DNA of 64,000 bases from DATBGZ01 sp036557785 (GTDB lineage Bacteria; Actinomycetota; Actinomycetes; Mycobacteriales; Micromonosporaceae). The position numbers were made by a program, and so were the translations under genes. The stretch lies in assembly GCA_036557785.1 (NCBI GenBank), contig DATBGZ010000068.1, positions 1-64,000 of the forward strand, in the 5' to 3' direction. The notes under the pieces are model-generated. The model saw only the letters and a list, made by a program, of their open reading frames with translations, was not told where the DNA came from and ran no database searches. Of the stretch, positions 33,701-42,600 are shown piece after piece. The first letter of the stretch is position 1, and each line of letters starts with the position of its first letter.

Positions 33701-35281
33701 ATGACCCTGACGATCAGCGGGCCCGGCGCGCCCGATGACTCCGCTCGCGCGGTCCGGCAGGTGAACCCGAGCCAGGAGGACGGGTTCGTCCGGGGGCTGG
33801 CGGAGGCGATCGGCGGACCGTTCGGCGAGCATGCCGCGACGCCGCGACGGGCGGACCGGGTGCTGACCCCGGTCCGGATCATCATGCTGCTCGGGCTGCT
33901 GGTCTTCTGTCTGCACTGGATCCAGAAGGCGCCCTGCGCGGACGGCGCGTGGGGCGAGGGCAACAAGTACGCCTACTCCCGGTTCTGCTACACCGACGTG
34001 CTCGCGCTCTACTACGCGGAGGAGCTCAACCAGGGCGCCGTGCCCTACGTCGATCACGCCGTGGAGTACCCGGTGCTCACCGGCTATCTCATGGGCGTGA
34101 TCGGGCTGCCCGTGCACGCCATCGGCGCCGACCGGCCCGGCTTCAACCAGGCCGAGGCGTTCTACAACCTCACCGCGCTCGTGCTGCTCGCGTTCGGCCT
34201 GGCCGCGATCGCCGTGACCCTGGCGCTTCGCCGGCGCAGACCCTGGGACGCGGCGCTGTTCGTGTTCGCGCCGGCTCTCGTGGTGACCGCCACCGTGAAC
34301 TGGGATCTGTTCGCGGTCGGGCTGACGGCGTTCTTCTTCTACGCCTGGGCTCGGAAACGCCCCGTGCTCGCGGGCGTGCTGCTCGGGCTCGCGGCGGCGG
34401 CCAAGTTCTACCCGCTGCTGCTCGCCGGCCCACTGATCGTCCTCGCCCTGCGGACCGGGCGCATCCGGGCGGTCGCCTCGACCGTCGCCACGGGCGCGCT
34501 CACCTGGGCCGTGGTCAACGCGCCGGCGTACTTCTTCGCCCACGAGGGGTGGGCCGAGTTCTTCAGCAGGAGCCGGACTCGGGCAGTGGACTGGGGCACG
34601 TTCTGGTACATCGGGGCGAACTGGCCGTCGACCGGCACGGACGGCAAGGTCGGTGTGGCGCCCTTCGTGAGCCTGGCCGCCGACATCCCGCGCCTCAACC
34701 TCATCAGCTACCTGCTCTTCGGCCTCGGGTGCCTCGGCGTCGCGGTGCTCGCGCTGCTCGCTCCCCGCAGGCCCCGGCTGGCCCAGCTCTGCTTCCTCGT
34801 CGTGGCGCTGTTCCTGCTCACCAGCAAGGTCTGGTCGCAGCAGTTCGTGCTGTGGTTGATCCCGCTCGCCGTGCTGGCTCGGCCGCGGTGGGGCGCCTTC
34901 CTCATCTGGCAGGCCACCGAGGTCGCGTACTTCCTCGGCTTCTACGGACACCTGCTCAACCTCTCGGGAGTCAACGTGTTCCCCGAGGCGACCTACGTCT
35001 TCATCTCGCTGGCCCGGTGGTGGGGGCTGGTGCTGCTCGTCGGATTCGTGGTCCGCGACATCGTGGCGCCGCGCCGCGACGTGGTCTGGGAGACCTACGG
35101 GGACGACCCGGATGGGGGCGCGTTCGTCGGGGCGGAGGACGCCCGATGGATCGATGAGGCGCGCTGGCGGGCCCGGGACGCGCTCTCCGCGCTGGGCGGC
35201 CGAGCGCGCGAGTGGGTCGGCGACGCGCGAGCTCGGCTGAAGCCGGGGTCCCGCGCTGACGGTACGGCGGCCGAGCCGTGA
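33701..35281 (+). CDS. GT87-type (GT-C) membrane glycosyltransferase
   Basis: A 526-residue protein with about 10-12 membrane segments and the GT-C features of GT87 (DUF2029) mannosyltransferase-like enzymes. After the first helix (IIMLLGLLVFCLHWI) come loop residues rich in Tyr/Asp (FCYTDVLALYYAEELNQG, VPYVDHAVEYPVLTGY), the place where the catalytic acid lies in GT-C enzymes. Such enzymes use polyprenyl-phosphate sugars at the outer face of the membrane. It follows ponA1 as does Rv0051 in mycobacteria. The acceptor is unknown. The ATG at 33701 starts MTLTISGPG. Confidence 0.85.
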   Translation: MTLTISGPGAPDDSARAVRQVNPSQEDGFVRGLAEAIGGPFGEHAATPRRADRVLTPVRIIMLLGLLVFCLHWIQKAPCADGAWGEGNKYAYSRFCYTDVLALYYAEELNQGAVPYVDHAVEYPVLTGYLMGVIGLPVHAIGADRPGFNQAEAFYNLTALVLLAFGLAAIAVTLALRRRRPWDAALFVFAPALVVTATVNWDLFAVGLTAFFFYAWARKRPVLAGVLLGLAAAAKFYPLLLAGPLIVLALRTGRIRAVASTVATGALTWAVVNAPAYFFAHEGWAEFFSRSRTRAVDWGTFWYIGANWPSTGTDGKVGVAPFVSLAADIPRLNLISYLLFGLGCLGVAVLALLAPRRPRLAQLCFLVVALFLLTSKVWSQQFVLWLIPLAVLARPRWGAFLIWQATEVAYFLGFYGHLLNLSGVNVFPEATYVFISLARWWGLVLLVGFVVRDIVAPRRDVVWETYGDDPDGGAFVGAEDARWIDEARWRARDALSALGGRAREWVGDARARLKPGSRADGTAAEP

Positions 35282-35315
35282 CGTCTGGCGAGTGCCGTGC
35301 GTCAGCGGACCGGCG

Positions 35316-36089
35316 TCAGGCGGCGAGCCCGGATCTCAACAGGGCGATGTCAGCGGCGTGACCCGAGGCCGGGGTCTCGACCACGGCCGGCGCGGCCGCG
35401 GCCCGGATGACCTCGATGATGAGCTGCGGATCGATGTGACCCTTGCCGATGTTGTCGTGGCGGTCGGCGCCGGAGTCGAAGGGGTCGCGAGAGTCGTTGG
35501 CGTGCACGAGGTCCACACGCCCGGTGATGGCGAGGACCCGGTCCACGATGCCCGTCAGGTCCTCCCCCGCCGCGTGGGCATGGCAGGTGTCGAGACAGAA
35601 GCCGGCGTCGAACTCACCGACCGCGTCCCAGAGCCGGGCCAGCGCGTCGAAGCGCCGGGCGCACGCGTTGTCGCCGCCAGCGGTGTTCTCGATCAGGATC
35701 GGCAGCGGGAACCCGCCACTCTCCTTCGCGTAGGCGAAGGTCTTGCGCCAGTTGACGAATCCCGCCGCCAGGTCGTCGGCCTTGTCCATATGTCCACCGT
35801 GGACGATCAGGCCCTTGGCGCCGAGTTGCGCCGCCGCCTGGGCGTGCTGGAGCAGTAGCTTGCGGCTCGGGATGCGGATGCGGTTGTTCGCCGTGGCCAC
35901 GTTGAGCCGGTACGGCGAATGGACGTAGATCTCCAGCCCACTGGCCTTGATCGCGTCTCCGAGGGGATGCGGCTTCGGCGCGGCGTAGCTCTGCGGATCG
36001 GTGAGGAAGAACTGGATCACCTCTGCCCCGCAGGCCGCGGCAGCCGTGAGCGGGTCGGTCGAGTCGACGTGCGCACCGATGAGAGGCAT
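35316..36089 (-). CDS. nfo: Deoxyribonuclease IV (AP endonuclease, Nfo-type)
   Basis: A 257-residue TIM-barrel endonuclease of the xylose-isomerase superfamily. Endonuclease IV cleaves DNA at abasic sites with a trinuclear zinc centre. Metal-ligand motifs are visible: GAHVDS at the N-terminus, HSPYRLNVA, IVHGGHMD, ILIENTAG, FCLDTCHAHAAG, LVHANDSRDPFDSGADRHDNIGKGHI, and a C-terminal VETPA. The ATG at 36089 (MPLIGAHVDS) is chosen because homology begins there. Length is slightly short for the family. It converges with the GT87 gene. Confidence 0.93.
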   Translation of the reverse strand: MPLIGAHVDSTDPLTAAAACGAEVIQFFLTDPQSYAAPKPHPLGDAIKASGLEIYVHSPYRLNVATANNRIRIPSRKLLLQHAQAAAQLGAKGLIVHGGHMDKADDLAAGFVNWRKTFAYAKESGGFPLPILIENTAGGDNACARRFDALARLWDAVGEFDAGFCLDTCHAHAAGEDLTGIVDRVLAITGRVDLVHANDSRDPFDSGADRHDNIGKGHIDPQLIIEVIRAAAAPAVVETPASGHAADIALLRSGLAA

Positions 36090-36351
36090 GCGGCGAGCGT
36101 ACGACCGTACCCCGACATCGACACCCTCCCCTGCCCGGCCGTGCCCGGCGGCCCCATCGCCGAAAACTGGTTCGCGCGGTCGTGGTGCCTCGAAAGGGGT
36201 ACGCCGTCTCGCTGCTGTTGCGGCGATTTGCGTGTTAGGCGTGACACCGGCCATAATCCGGGCTATTGTCCGGTTAAGCCCTTAGCGGGCGACAAACGCG
36301 CGGCCAGAGCATCGCACCAGGCGAGCAGACCGGCCGTGCCACGCGAAGGCT

Positions 36352-36437
36352 CCGCGGAGCGCCTCGGTTCCAAGCTCGTCGGTGTGGTCGTTCCTCCCCA
36401 GGTCCCACCCTGCAGATGTTGGCGAGGCGCTCCGCGG
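36352..36437. promoter_or_regulatory. Long-loop inverted repeat in the nfo-rpsF intergenic region
   Basis: The 556-bp gap 36090-36645 has no gene. It contains a perfect 15-bp inverted repeat, CCGCGGAGCGCCTCG at 36352-36366 and its complement at 36423-36437, separated by 56 bases. It may form a structured leader for the ribosomal operon. Divergent promoters for nfo and rpsF must lie here but I could not pin them. Confidence 0.45.
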
Positions 36438-36645
36438 CTTTCCGTGATCGGCGTCTTCTCGGCCACGCCACCGGCCGGCCAGGCCCTGGCCGCAGGCCCC
36501 GGTTGTGGGCGCCACCCCCGCTGCCGGTACGCTGGTCAGGCCGCCGGTCCGCAGGCCCGTACGGGCTGTGAATTTGGCGTCGACGCACGACCCTCCTGCC
36601 ACGGATCGACCGTGGCCGCTCAGACCAGAGGAGGTGAGAGAAGTC

Positions 36646-36939
36646 TTGCGTCATTACGAGATCATGGTGATCCTCGACGGCAGTCTCGAGGAACGCACCG
36701 TCACCCCGTCGCTGGACACGTACCTGAGCAACGTGATCCGCTCGTCGGGTGGCTCGGTGGAGAAGGTGGACGTATGGGGGCGGCGACGCCTCGCGTACGA
36801 GATCGCCAAACGCTCCGAGGGCATTTACGCGGTGATCGACCTGCACGCGACGCCCGAGGCAGTGGCCGAGCTGGACCGTCAGCTGCGGCTCAACGAGAAC
36901 GTGCTGCGGACCAAGGTGATCCGTCCCGACGCGCGCTGA
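36646..36939 (+). CDS. rpsF: 30S ribosomal protein S6
   Basis: A 97-residue S6 protein, beginning LRHYEIMVILDGSLEERTV and containing the conserved VEKVDVWGRRRLAYEI stretch. S6 binds with S18 to the central domain of 16S rRNA. The start is a TTG at 36646, preceded by a strong gaggaggtgag about 10 bases upstream; a GTG at 36634 overlaps that site and is less likely. It heads the classic rpsF-ssb-rpsR-rplI operon. Confidence 0.96.
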   Translation: MRHYEIMVILDGSLEERTVTPSLDTYLSNVIRSSGGSVEKVDVWGRRRLAYEIAKRSEGIYAVIDLHATPEAVAELDRQLRLNENVLRTKVIRPDAR

Positions 36940-37095
36940 CGCGCCGGGCAGTTCCCATCAACCGTCACAGCCATGTGGCAACCTGACCCCTGTCGAAAAA
37001 CACGGGCACAGGCGTGCTTTCCCGGCGCAAGGAGCACCACAGCGGAGCGAGGAGCCGATGCTCGGTGTGCCGGAAGAGCTGGAGGAGTGTGGATC

Positions 37096-37605
37096 ATGGC
37101 AGCAGGAGACGTCACCATCACTGTCGTCGGTAACCTGACCGACGACCCGGAGCTGCGCTTCACCCCGTCGGGTGCTGCCGTGGCGAGGTTCCGCGTCGCC
37201 TCGACGCCGCGCTTCCTCGACAAGCAGTCCAACGAGTGGAAGGACGGCGAGCCGCTGTTCCTGCAGTGCCAGGTGTGGCGGCAGGCCGCGGAGAACGTGG
37301 CCGAGTCGCTGCACCGGGGCGCCCGGGTCATCGTCTCGGGGCGGCTGCGGCAGCGCACCTACGAGACCCGTGAGGGCGAGAAGCGTACGGTCTACGAGCT
37401 CGAGGTCGACGAGGTCGGCCCGTCGTTGCGCTATGCCACGGCGAAGGTGCAGAAGATGGCGCGCTCCGGTGGCGGTTTCGGCTCCGGTGGCGGCAACGGT
37501 GGCGGGTCGTACGACGACCCGTGGACCAGCGCCGTGCCGGCTGGCGGCAGTGCGGGGAACGGAACGCCCGCGGGCGGCAGCTACGACGAGGAGCCCCCGT
37601 TCTAG
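37096..37605 (+). CDS. ssb: Single-stranded DNA-binding protein
   Basis: A 169-residue SSB with an N-terminal OB-fold (DVTITVVGNLTDDPELRFTP, then FLQCQVWRQAAENVAESL and SGRLRQRTYETREGEKRT), a Gly/Ser-rich linker, and the acidic C-terminal tip YDEEPPF, which is a fit to the partner-binding DDDLPF-type tail. SSB coats single-stranded DNA and recruits repair and replication proteins. It sits between rpsF and rpsR, as is usual. The ATG at 37096 starts homology, preceded by ggaggagtgtgg. Confidence 0.97.
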   Translation: MAAGDVTITVVGNLTDDPELRFTPSGAAVARFRVASTPRFLDKQSNEWKDGEPLFLQCQVWRQAAENVAESLHRGARVIVSGRLRQRTYETREGEKRTVYELEVDEVGPSLRYATAKVQKMARSGGGFGSGGGNGGGSYDDPWTSAVPAGGSAGNGTPAGGSYDEEPPF

Positions 37606-37630
37606 ACCGAGATTCGGAGTAAAGGAAGAC

Positions 37631-37870
37631 ATGCCGAAGCCAACGGCCGCACGTAAGCCGAAGAAGAAGGTGAATCCGCTCGACAAGGAGGGGATCACCT
37701 ACATCGACTACAAGGACACCGCGCTGCTGCGCAAGTTCATCTCCGACCGCGGCAAGATCCGCGCGCGGCGGGTGACCGGCGTCAGCTCACAGCAGCAGCG
37801 TCAGATCGCCCGGGCCGTCAAGAATGCCCGCGAGATGGCGCTGCTGGCGTATACGACAACCGGCCGCTGA
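37631..37870 (+). CDS. rpsR: 30S ribosomal protein S18
   Basis: A 79-residue basic protein with the S18 core ITYIDYKDTALLRKFISDRGKI and RRVTGVSSQQQRQIARAVK. The N-terminal basic segment KPTAARKPKKKVNPLDK lacks cysteines, so this is the zinc-free type. ATG 37631 follows taaaggaag. It lies 25 bases after ssb and 13 before rplI. This frame is masked by a longer out-of-frame open reading frame and could be missed by automatic calling. Confidence 0.96.
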   Translation: MPKPTAARKPKKKVNPLDKEGITYIDYKDTALLRKFISDRGKIRARRVTGVSSQQQRQIARAVKNAREMALLAYTTTGR

Positions 37871-37883
37871 GGGGGATCCGAAC

Positions 37884-38333
37884 GTGAAGATGATCCTCAC
37901 CTCCGAGGTGACCGGCCTCGGCACGCCGGGCGACATCATCGAGGTCCGGGACGGCTACGGCCGCAACTACCTGCTCCCGCAGGGGTTCGCGATCCCATGG
38001 ACCAAGGGTGGCGAGAAGCAGGTCAGCTCGATCAAACGGGCTCGCTCGACTCGGGAGATCAGGGACCTGGGCCACGCGAACGAGGTGCGCACCCAGCTCG
38101 AGGCGCTCTCGGTCTCGATGCGCGCCCGGGCTGGCGCCGGCGGACGCCTGTTCGGTTCGGTGACGCCGACCGACGTGGCCGACGCGGTCAAGGGTGCCGG
38201 CGGACCCGAGCTGGATCGGCGCCGCATCGAACTGCCCGGCCACATCAAGTCGGTCGGCCAGTATCAGGTCTCGGTGCGGTTGCACCCAGACGTCGTGGCC
38301 AGGTTCTCGCTGAGCGTGGTCGCCGCCAAGTAG
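37884..38333 (+). CDS. rplI: 50S ribosomal protein L9
   Basis: A 149-residue L9, from KMILTSEVTGLGTPGDIIEVRDGYGRNYLLPQG (the signature, split here only for description) to the C-terminal domain ending VARFSLSVVAAK. L9 bridges the large subunit and influences frameshifting. The GTG at 37884 is taken as start, with a gaggggga site upstream; the ATG two codons later is also possible. It closes the operon and is followed by a strong bidirectional hairpin. Confidence 0.96.
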   Translation: MKMILTSEVTGLGTPGDIIEVRDGYGRNYLLPQGFAIPWTKGGEKQVSSIKRARSTREIRDLGHANEVRTQLEALSVSMRARAGAGGRLFGSVTPTDVADAVKGAGGPELDRRRIELPGHIKSVGQYQVSVRLHPDVVARFSLSVVAAK

Positions 38334-38344
38334 CGCTGTTACGG

Positions 38345-38379
38345 GAGTGGGGCGTCGCGCACCGCGCGAGGCCCCACTC
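38345..38379. terminator. Bidirectional terminator after rplI
   Basis: Long GC-rich hairpin: outer arms GAGTGGGGC and GCCCCACTC, continuing with TCGCGC/GCGCGA, 11 bases after the rplI stop and 11 before the stop of the convergent gene. Confidence 0.8.
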
Positions 38380-38390
38380 GGCGTTCGTGG

Positions 38391-39182
38391 TCAGCCCGAG
38401 AGCGTGTGCGCGATCGTGGCCACGCCACCGCCGATGAGCGCGGAGGCGATGCTCAGCGTCACTGCCCGCCAGCCGACCGATGCCCACCGCAGCAGCCCGA
38501 CGACCGCCAGCGACAGCGCCATCGCGGCGACGAGCCAGATCAACCCGGAGAGCAGTCGCGCGCTCGTGGTGCCGCCGCCGATGATCAGCACCCACGCCAG
38601 GAAGACCAGGGCGACCGGTAGGTACCAGGTCGCGGTGAGCGTCAGCAGCACGCTGTAGCGAGCGTCGTCGCTGAATAGTTCCGCGCGCCCGGCGCGACGA
38701 AACTCGTCGTCGCTGCGGCGGCGCGTCCGCAGGTGCACGCGGTGGTCCAGGCGGGTGCCCTCGCCCAGAACCGGGGAGCCGTTCACCACGGCCCGACCGC
38801 GGGAGGCGAGCTCTGCCGAGGGCACCGCGGTGGCGTTGCCCGGCCGGGGCAGCCCAGCCGGAAGCTGGGTGTGGATCGGGAACCGCACTGCCGGAAGGGG
38901 TGCCGGATCGATCGGCACCGGCAGCGCGGGCGGGGGCGGTCCGGCGGTCCCGGGTGACCACGGGACGGCGCCCCAGTCGGGCGCGGTGGGCGGCACAGGT
39001 GGACCCGGCCACGGGGCGTGCGGGGTACCGGCGACGGTGTCGACGAACGGATCGGGCTCTGTCGCGCCGAACCGCGGGACGGGCGGCGGGGGTGGCTCGA
39101 GCCTGCCCCGTCCGGCCGCCTCGATGTCGGTCCATCGGGGATCGTCGGCCGCCCAGCCGTAGGCGTCGTTGTTGGGGTCCAT
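38391..39182 (-). CDS. Membrane protein with Pro-rich cytoplasmic N-terminus, unknown function
   Basis: A 263-residue protein. The first 120 residues are disordered and Pro/Ala-rich with several Trp-Asp repeats (AYGWAADDPRWTD). Then comes a charged region and four hydrophobic segments within residues about 175-263 (YSVLLTLTATWYLPVALVFLAW, ARLLSGLIWLVAAMALSLAVVGLL, and so on). I do not recognise the family. It lies between rplI and dnaB on the opposite strand. The ATG at 39182 is chosen as the first Met after non-coding DNA; coding quality is good from there. Confidence 0.7.
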   Translation of the reverse strand: MDPNNDAYGWAADDPRWTDIEAAGRGRLEPPPPPVPRFGATEPDPFVDTVAGTPHAPWPGPPVPPTAPDWGAVPWSPGTAGPPPPALPVPIDPAPLPAVRFPIHTQLPAGLPRPGNATAVPSAELASRGRAVVNGSPVLGEGTRLDHRVHLRTRRRSDDEFRRAGRAELFSDDARYSVLLTLTATWYLPVALVFLAWVLIIGGGTTSARLLSGLIWLVAAMALSLAVVGLLRWASVGWRAVTLSIASALIGGGVATIAHTLSG

Positions 39183-39305
39183 CAGGGGGCAGCCTCTCGA
39201 TCGTCCGACTGGCGCGCTGCGCCGTCCGACCGCCAGATTAGTCGGACCTGCCCCGCTGCTCCGGCCCCACACCGGGGCGGGCCCGGACACGCCGGCCAAC
39301 GATTT

Positions 39306-39434
39306 TTCTCCACAGGCTGGGACTTGCATCGTCCCTGCTCAGGGCACATGGACCCAGCCACGGGTCGAAAGATCCCCAGGTTCTCCACAGGTCTGTGCAC
39401 AGCCGCTGCCCGGTTGTCCACAGCTTTGTCGACA
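39306..39434 (+). promoter_or_regulatory. Cluster of DnaA boxes upstream of dnaB
   Basis: The 497-bp gap 39183-39679 has no gene. It holds TTCTCCACA at 39306-39314 and 39381-39389, and TTGTCCACA at 39414-39422, all on the same strand and all matching the Streptomyces-type DnaA box (T/C)(T/C)(G/A/C)TCCACA; a weaker TTGTCGACA is at 39426-39434. DnaA control of dnaB is a plausible role. Confidence 0.6.
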
Positions 39435-39679
39435 GGTCCATCAACAGGCGTCGTTGAGCGCCCACCGGGACCGTGCGTATGGTGTCCCGGCCCGGGGGGT
39501 GCGACCTGTCGAGGACGTCCGGGCGGGCCGGTCGGGGGGCCGGCCCGCGCGGTCCGTACCGGCCCGCGCGGGGTGCGGCGCTTTCGAATGTCACACCCGC
39601 GGATTACAACGGTGTCATTCGTCTGGCGGCGCCACCGGCGAGGCACGGGTGGGACGAGGCGCAGCGACGGTTGGGGGTA

Positions 39680-42600
39680 ATGGTGGCAGTCACCGACGAC
39701 GTGCGGGCGTTGCCCGAGCGCGGCCCCGACCCAGCCTTCGACCGCACGCCGCCGCAGGACATGGCGGCGGAGCAGTGCGTGCTCGGCGCCATGATGCTCT
39801 CCAAGGACGCGATCGCCGACGTCATCGAGGTGCTGCGGTCCGCGGACTTCTACCGTCCAGCTCATGCGACGATCTTCGATACCATTCTCGACCTCTATGG
39901 CCGCGGGGAGCCGGCCGACCCGATCACGGTGGTCGGCGCCCTGACCAACTCCGGCGAGCTGGTGCGGGTGGGCGGTGCCGCCTACCTGCACACGCTCATC
40001 TCGTTGGTGCCGACCGCGGCGAACGCCGGCTACTACGCGCGGATCGTGGCCGAGCGGGCGGTGCTGCGACGGCTGGTCGAGGCGGGCACCCGGATCGTGG
40101 CCATGGGGTATGGCGCGGCATCGGGCCAGGGCAAGGACGTCGACGACATCGTGGACCTCGCCCAGCAGGCCGTGTACGACGTGACCGAGCGCCGCACGGG
40201 CGACGACTTCACGATCCTGGCCGACCTGCTGCAGCCCGCGCTCGACGAGATCGAGTCGGTCGGGTCCCGCGAGGGCGTGATGGCCGGGGTGCCGACCGGA
40301 TTCGGCGATCTGGACCGACTCCTGGGCGGCCTGCACCCGGGACAGCTCATCGTGGTCGCGGGCCGGCCGGGCCTGGGCAAGGCCCTGGCGCTGGACACCC
40401 TGCTGCCGACCCCGGACGGCTGGACCACGATGGGCGAGGTACGGGTCGGCGACCGCCTGCTCGATGCCGCGGGTCGGCCGACGACCGTGATCGCCTGCAG
40501 CGACGTGATGGCCCAGCGGCCCTGCTACGAGGTCGAGTTCTGCGACGGCTCGGTGATCGTGGCGGATGCTGGGCACCGCTGGGTGACCCGCAGCCGCCGG
40601 GAGCGGCGCCGCGGTCGCCCGGGTGCCGTGCGTACCACCGCGGAGCTGCTCGTGACGTTGCGACCGCGTGGGTCGGGCCACCTCACGGCTCGCGCCCAGC
40701 GGGCGAACCACAGCGTGGCGACGACCGCCCCGCTCCGGTTGCCCTTCGCCGACCTGCTGCTCGAGCCGTACGTGCTCGGAACGTGGCTCGCCGGCTCGGA
40801 CGAACCGGTGCGTGGTTCCTACGGCCTGCTGCGTGCCCTCGGTGTGCTGGCCGAACGCCACGTCCCGATGGCCTACCTGCGCGCGGCCGAGGGTCAGCGC
40901 CGCGACCTGCTCGCCGGGATGCTCGACGTCGCGGGCACGGTGACCGCCGACGGCCGGGTGCGGTTGAGGGTGCGATCGCAGCGCCTGGCCCGGGACGTCT
41001 CGGAGCTCGTCGCCGGTCTCGGCTACCGCTGTGCCGCGACGCGCGAAGCCGCCCCGGTGCTCACCTTCGCCACCGCCGACGACGTGTTCCAGCTCGAGGA
41101 GAAGGTGCTGGTGCACAAGCGCCGGCGCCGGCTCGTGTCGCCGCGTGAGATCGGGCTGCGGTACGTCGTGGACGTGCGGCCCGTGGCGAGTGTGCCGGTC
41201 CGGTGCGTGAGCGTGGACAACGACGAGCAGCTGTTCCTCGCGGGCCGGGCCATGGTGCCGACCCACAACTCGACGGTGTCGATGGACTTCGCGCGCACCG
41301 CGTCGGTGCGGCACAACCACGCCAGCGCCATCTTCTCGCTGGAGATGAGCAAGATCGAGATCGTGACGCGGCTGCTCGCGGCCGAGGCCCGGGTGCCGCT
41401 GCAGGTGCTGCGCTCCGGCCAGCTCTCCGACGAGGACTGGACCCGACTCGCGCGGCGGATGGGTGAGATCAACGAGGCACCGATCTTCGTCGATGACACG
41501 CCGAACATGACCCTCATGGAGATCCGTGCCAAGGCTCGCCGGCTGCGCCAGCGCCACGATCTCAAGCTCGTCGTCGTGGACTACCTGCAGCTCATGACCT
41601 CGCCGAAGCGGGTGGAGAACCGCCAGCAGGAGGTGGCTGAGTTGTCCCGAGGGCTCAAGCTGCTCGCCAAGGAGATCGAGTGCCCGGTGATCGCGGTCAG
41701 CCAGCTCAACCGTGGTCCTGAGCAGCGCACCGACAAGCGCCCACAACTCTCCGACCTGCGCGAGTCGGGATGCCTGGCCGCGGGGACCCGGGTCGTGCGG
41801 GCCGACACGAACCAGGAGACGACGCTCGGCGAGCTGCTGGCCAGCCGGTCCCGGGACATCCCGGTCTGGACGCTGGACGAGAAGCTCAAGTACGTCCCCG
41901 CCACCATGACGCACGTCTTTTCCACCGGCACCCGACCGACCTTCCGACTGCGGCTGCGCTCCGGGCGCGACGTCGAGGCGACGAGCAATCACCGGTTCCT
42001 CACTGTCGATGGCTGGATGCCGCTGGGCGAGCTGGTGCCCGGTGCCCGGGTGGCGGTGCCGCGGCACGTTCCCGCACCACTGAGCCCGGCGCCGTGGTCC
42101 GCGCACCGGGTCGTGCTGCTGGCACATCTGCTCGGCGACGGCTCGTTCGTGCGACGCCAGCCGATCCGCTACGCCAGCACGGACGAGGCGAACCTCGCCG
42201 CGGTGAGCCAGAGCGCGGCCGCGGAGTTCGGCATCAGCGCGGTGCGCGACCAGTACGAGGCGGCACGGGTCACCACCCTGCGCCTGCCGGCACCGTTCCG
42301 ACTGGCCCGCGGGCGGCGTAACCCGGTCGCACAATGGCTCGACGAGTTGGGCCTGTTCGGCGTCCGCTCCCACGAGAGGTTCATTCCCGATCCGGTGTTC
42401 TGCCTGCCCAAGGCTCAGGTTGCCTTGTTCCTCCGGCACCTCTGGGCGACCGGCGGCACCGTGGGCCCGGTGCGGGGTTCCAGGCGCGAGGGCCGCATCT
42501 GCTACACGTCCCCGAGCCGGGCGCTGCTCGATGGGGTGCGTCAGCTCCTACTCCGGTTCGGGATCTCCGCACGGCTGGCCAACCGGAGCTTGGAGATCGG

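Noticed and set aside
39182..42439. A 1085-codon reverse-strand open frame opposite dnaB
   Set aside because: Translation is His/Arg/Gln-rich without domains; it is the antisense shadow of the dnaB frame.
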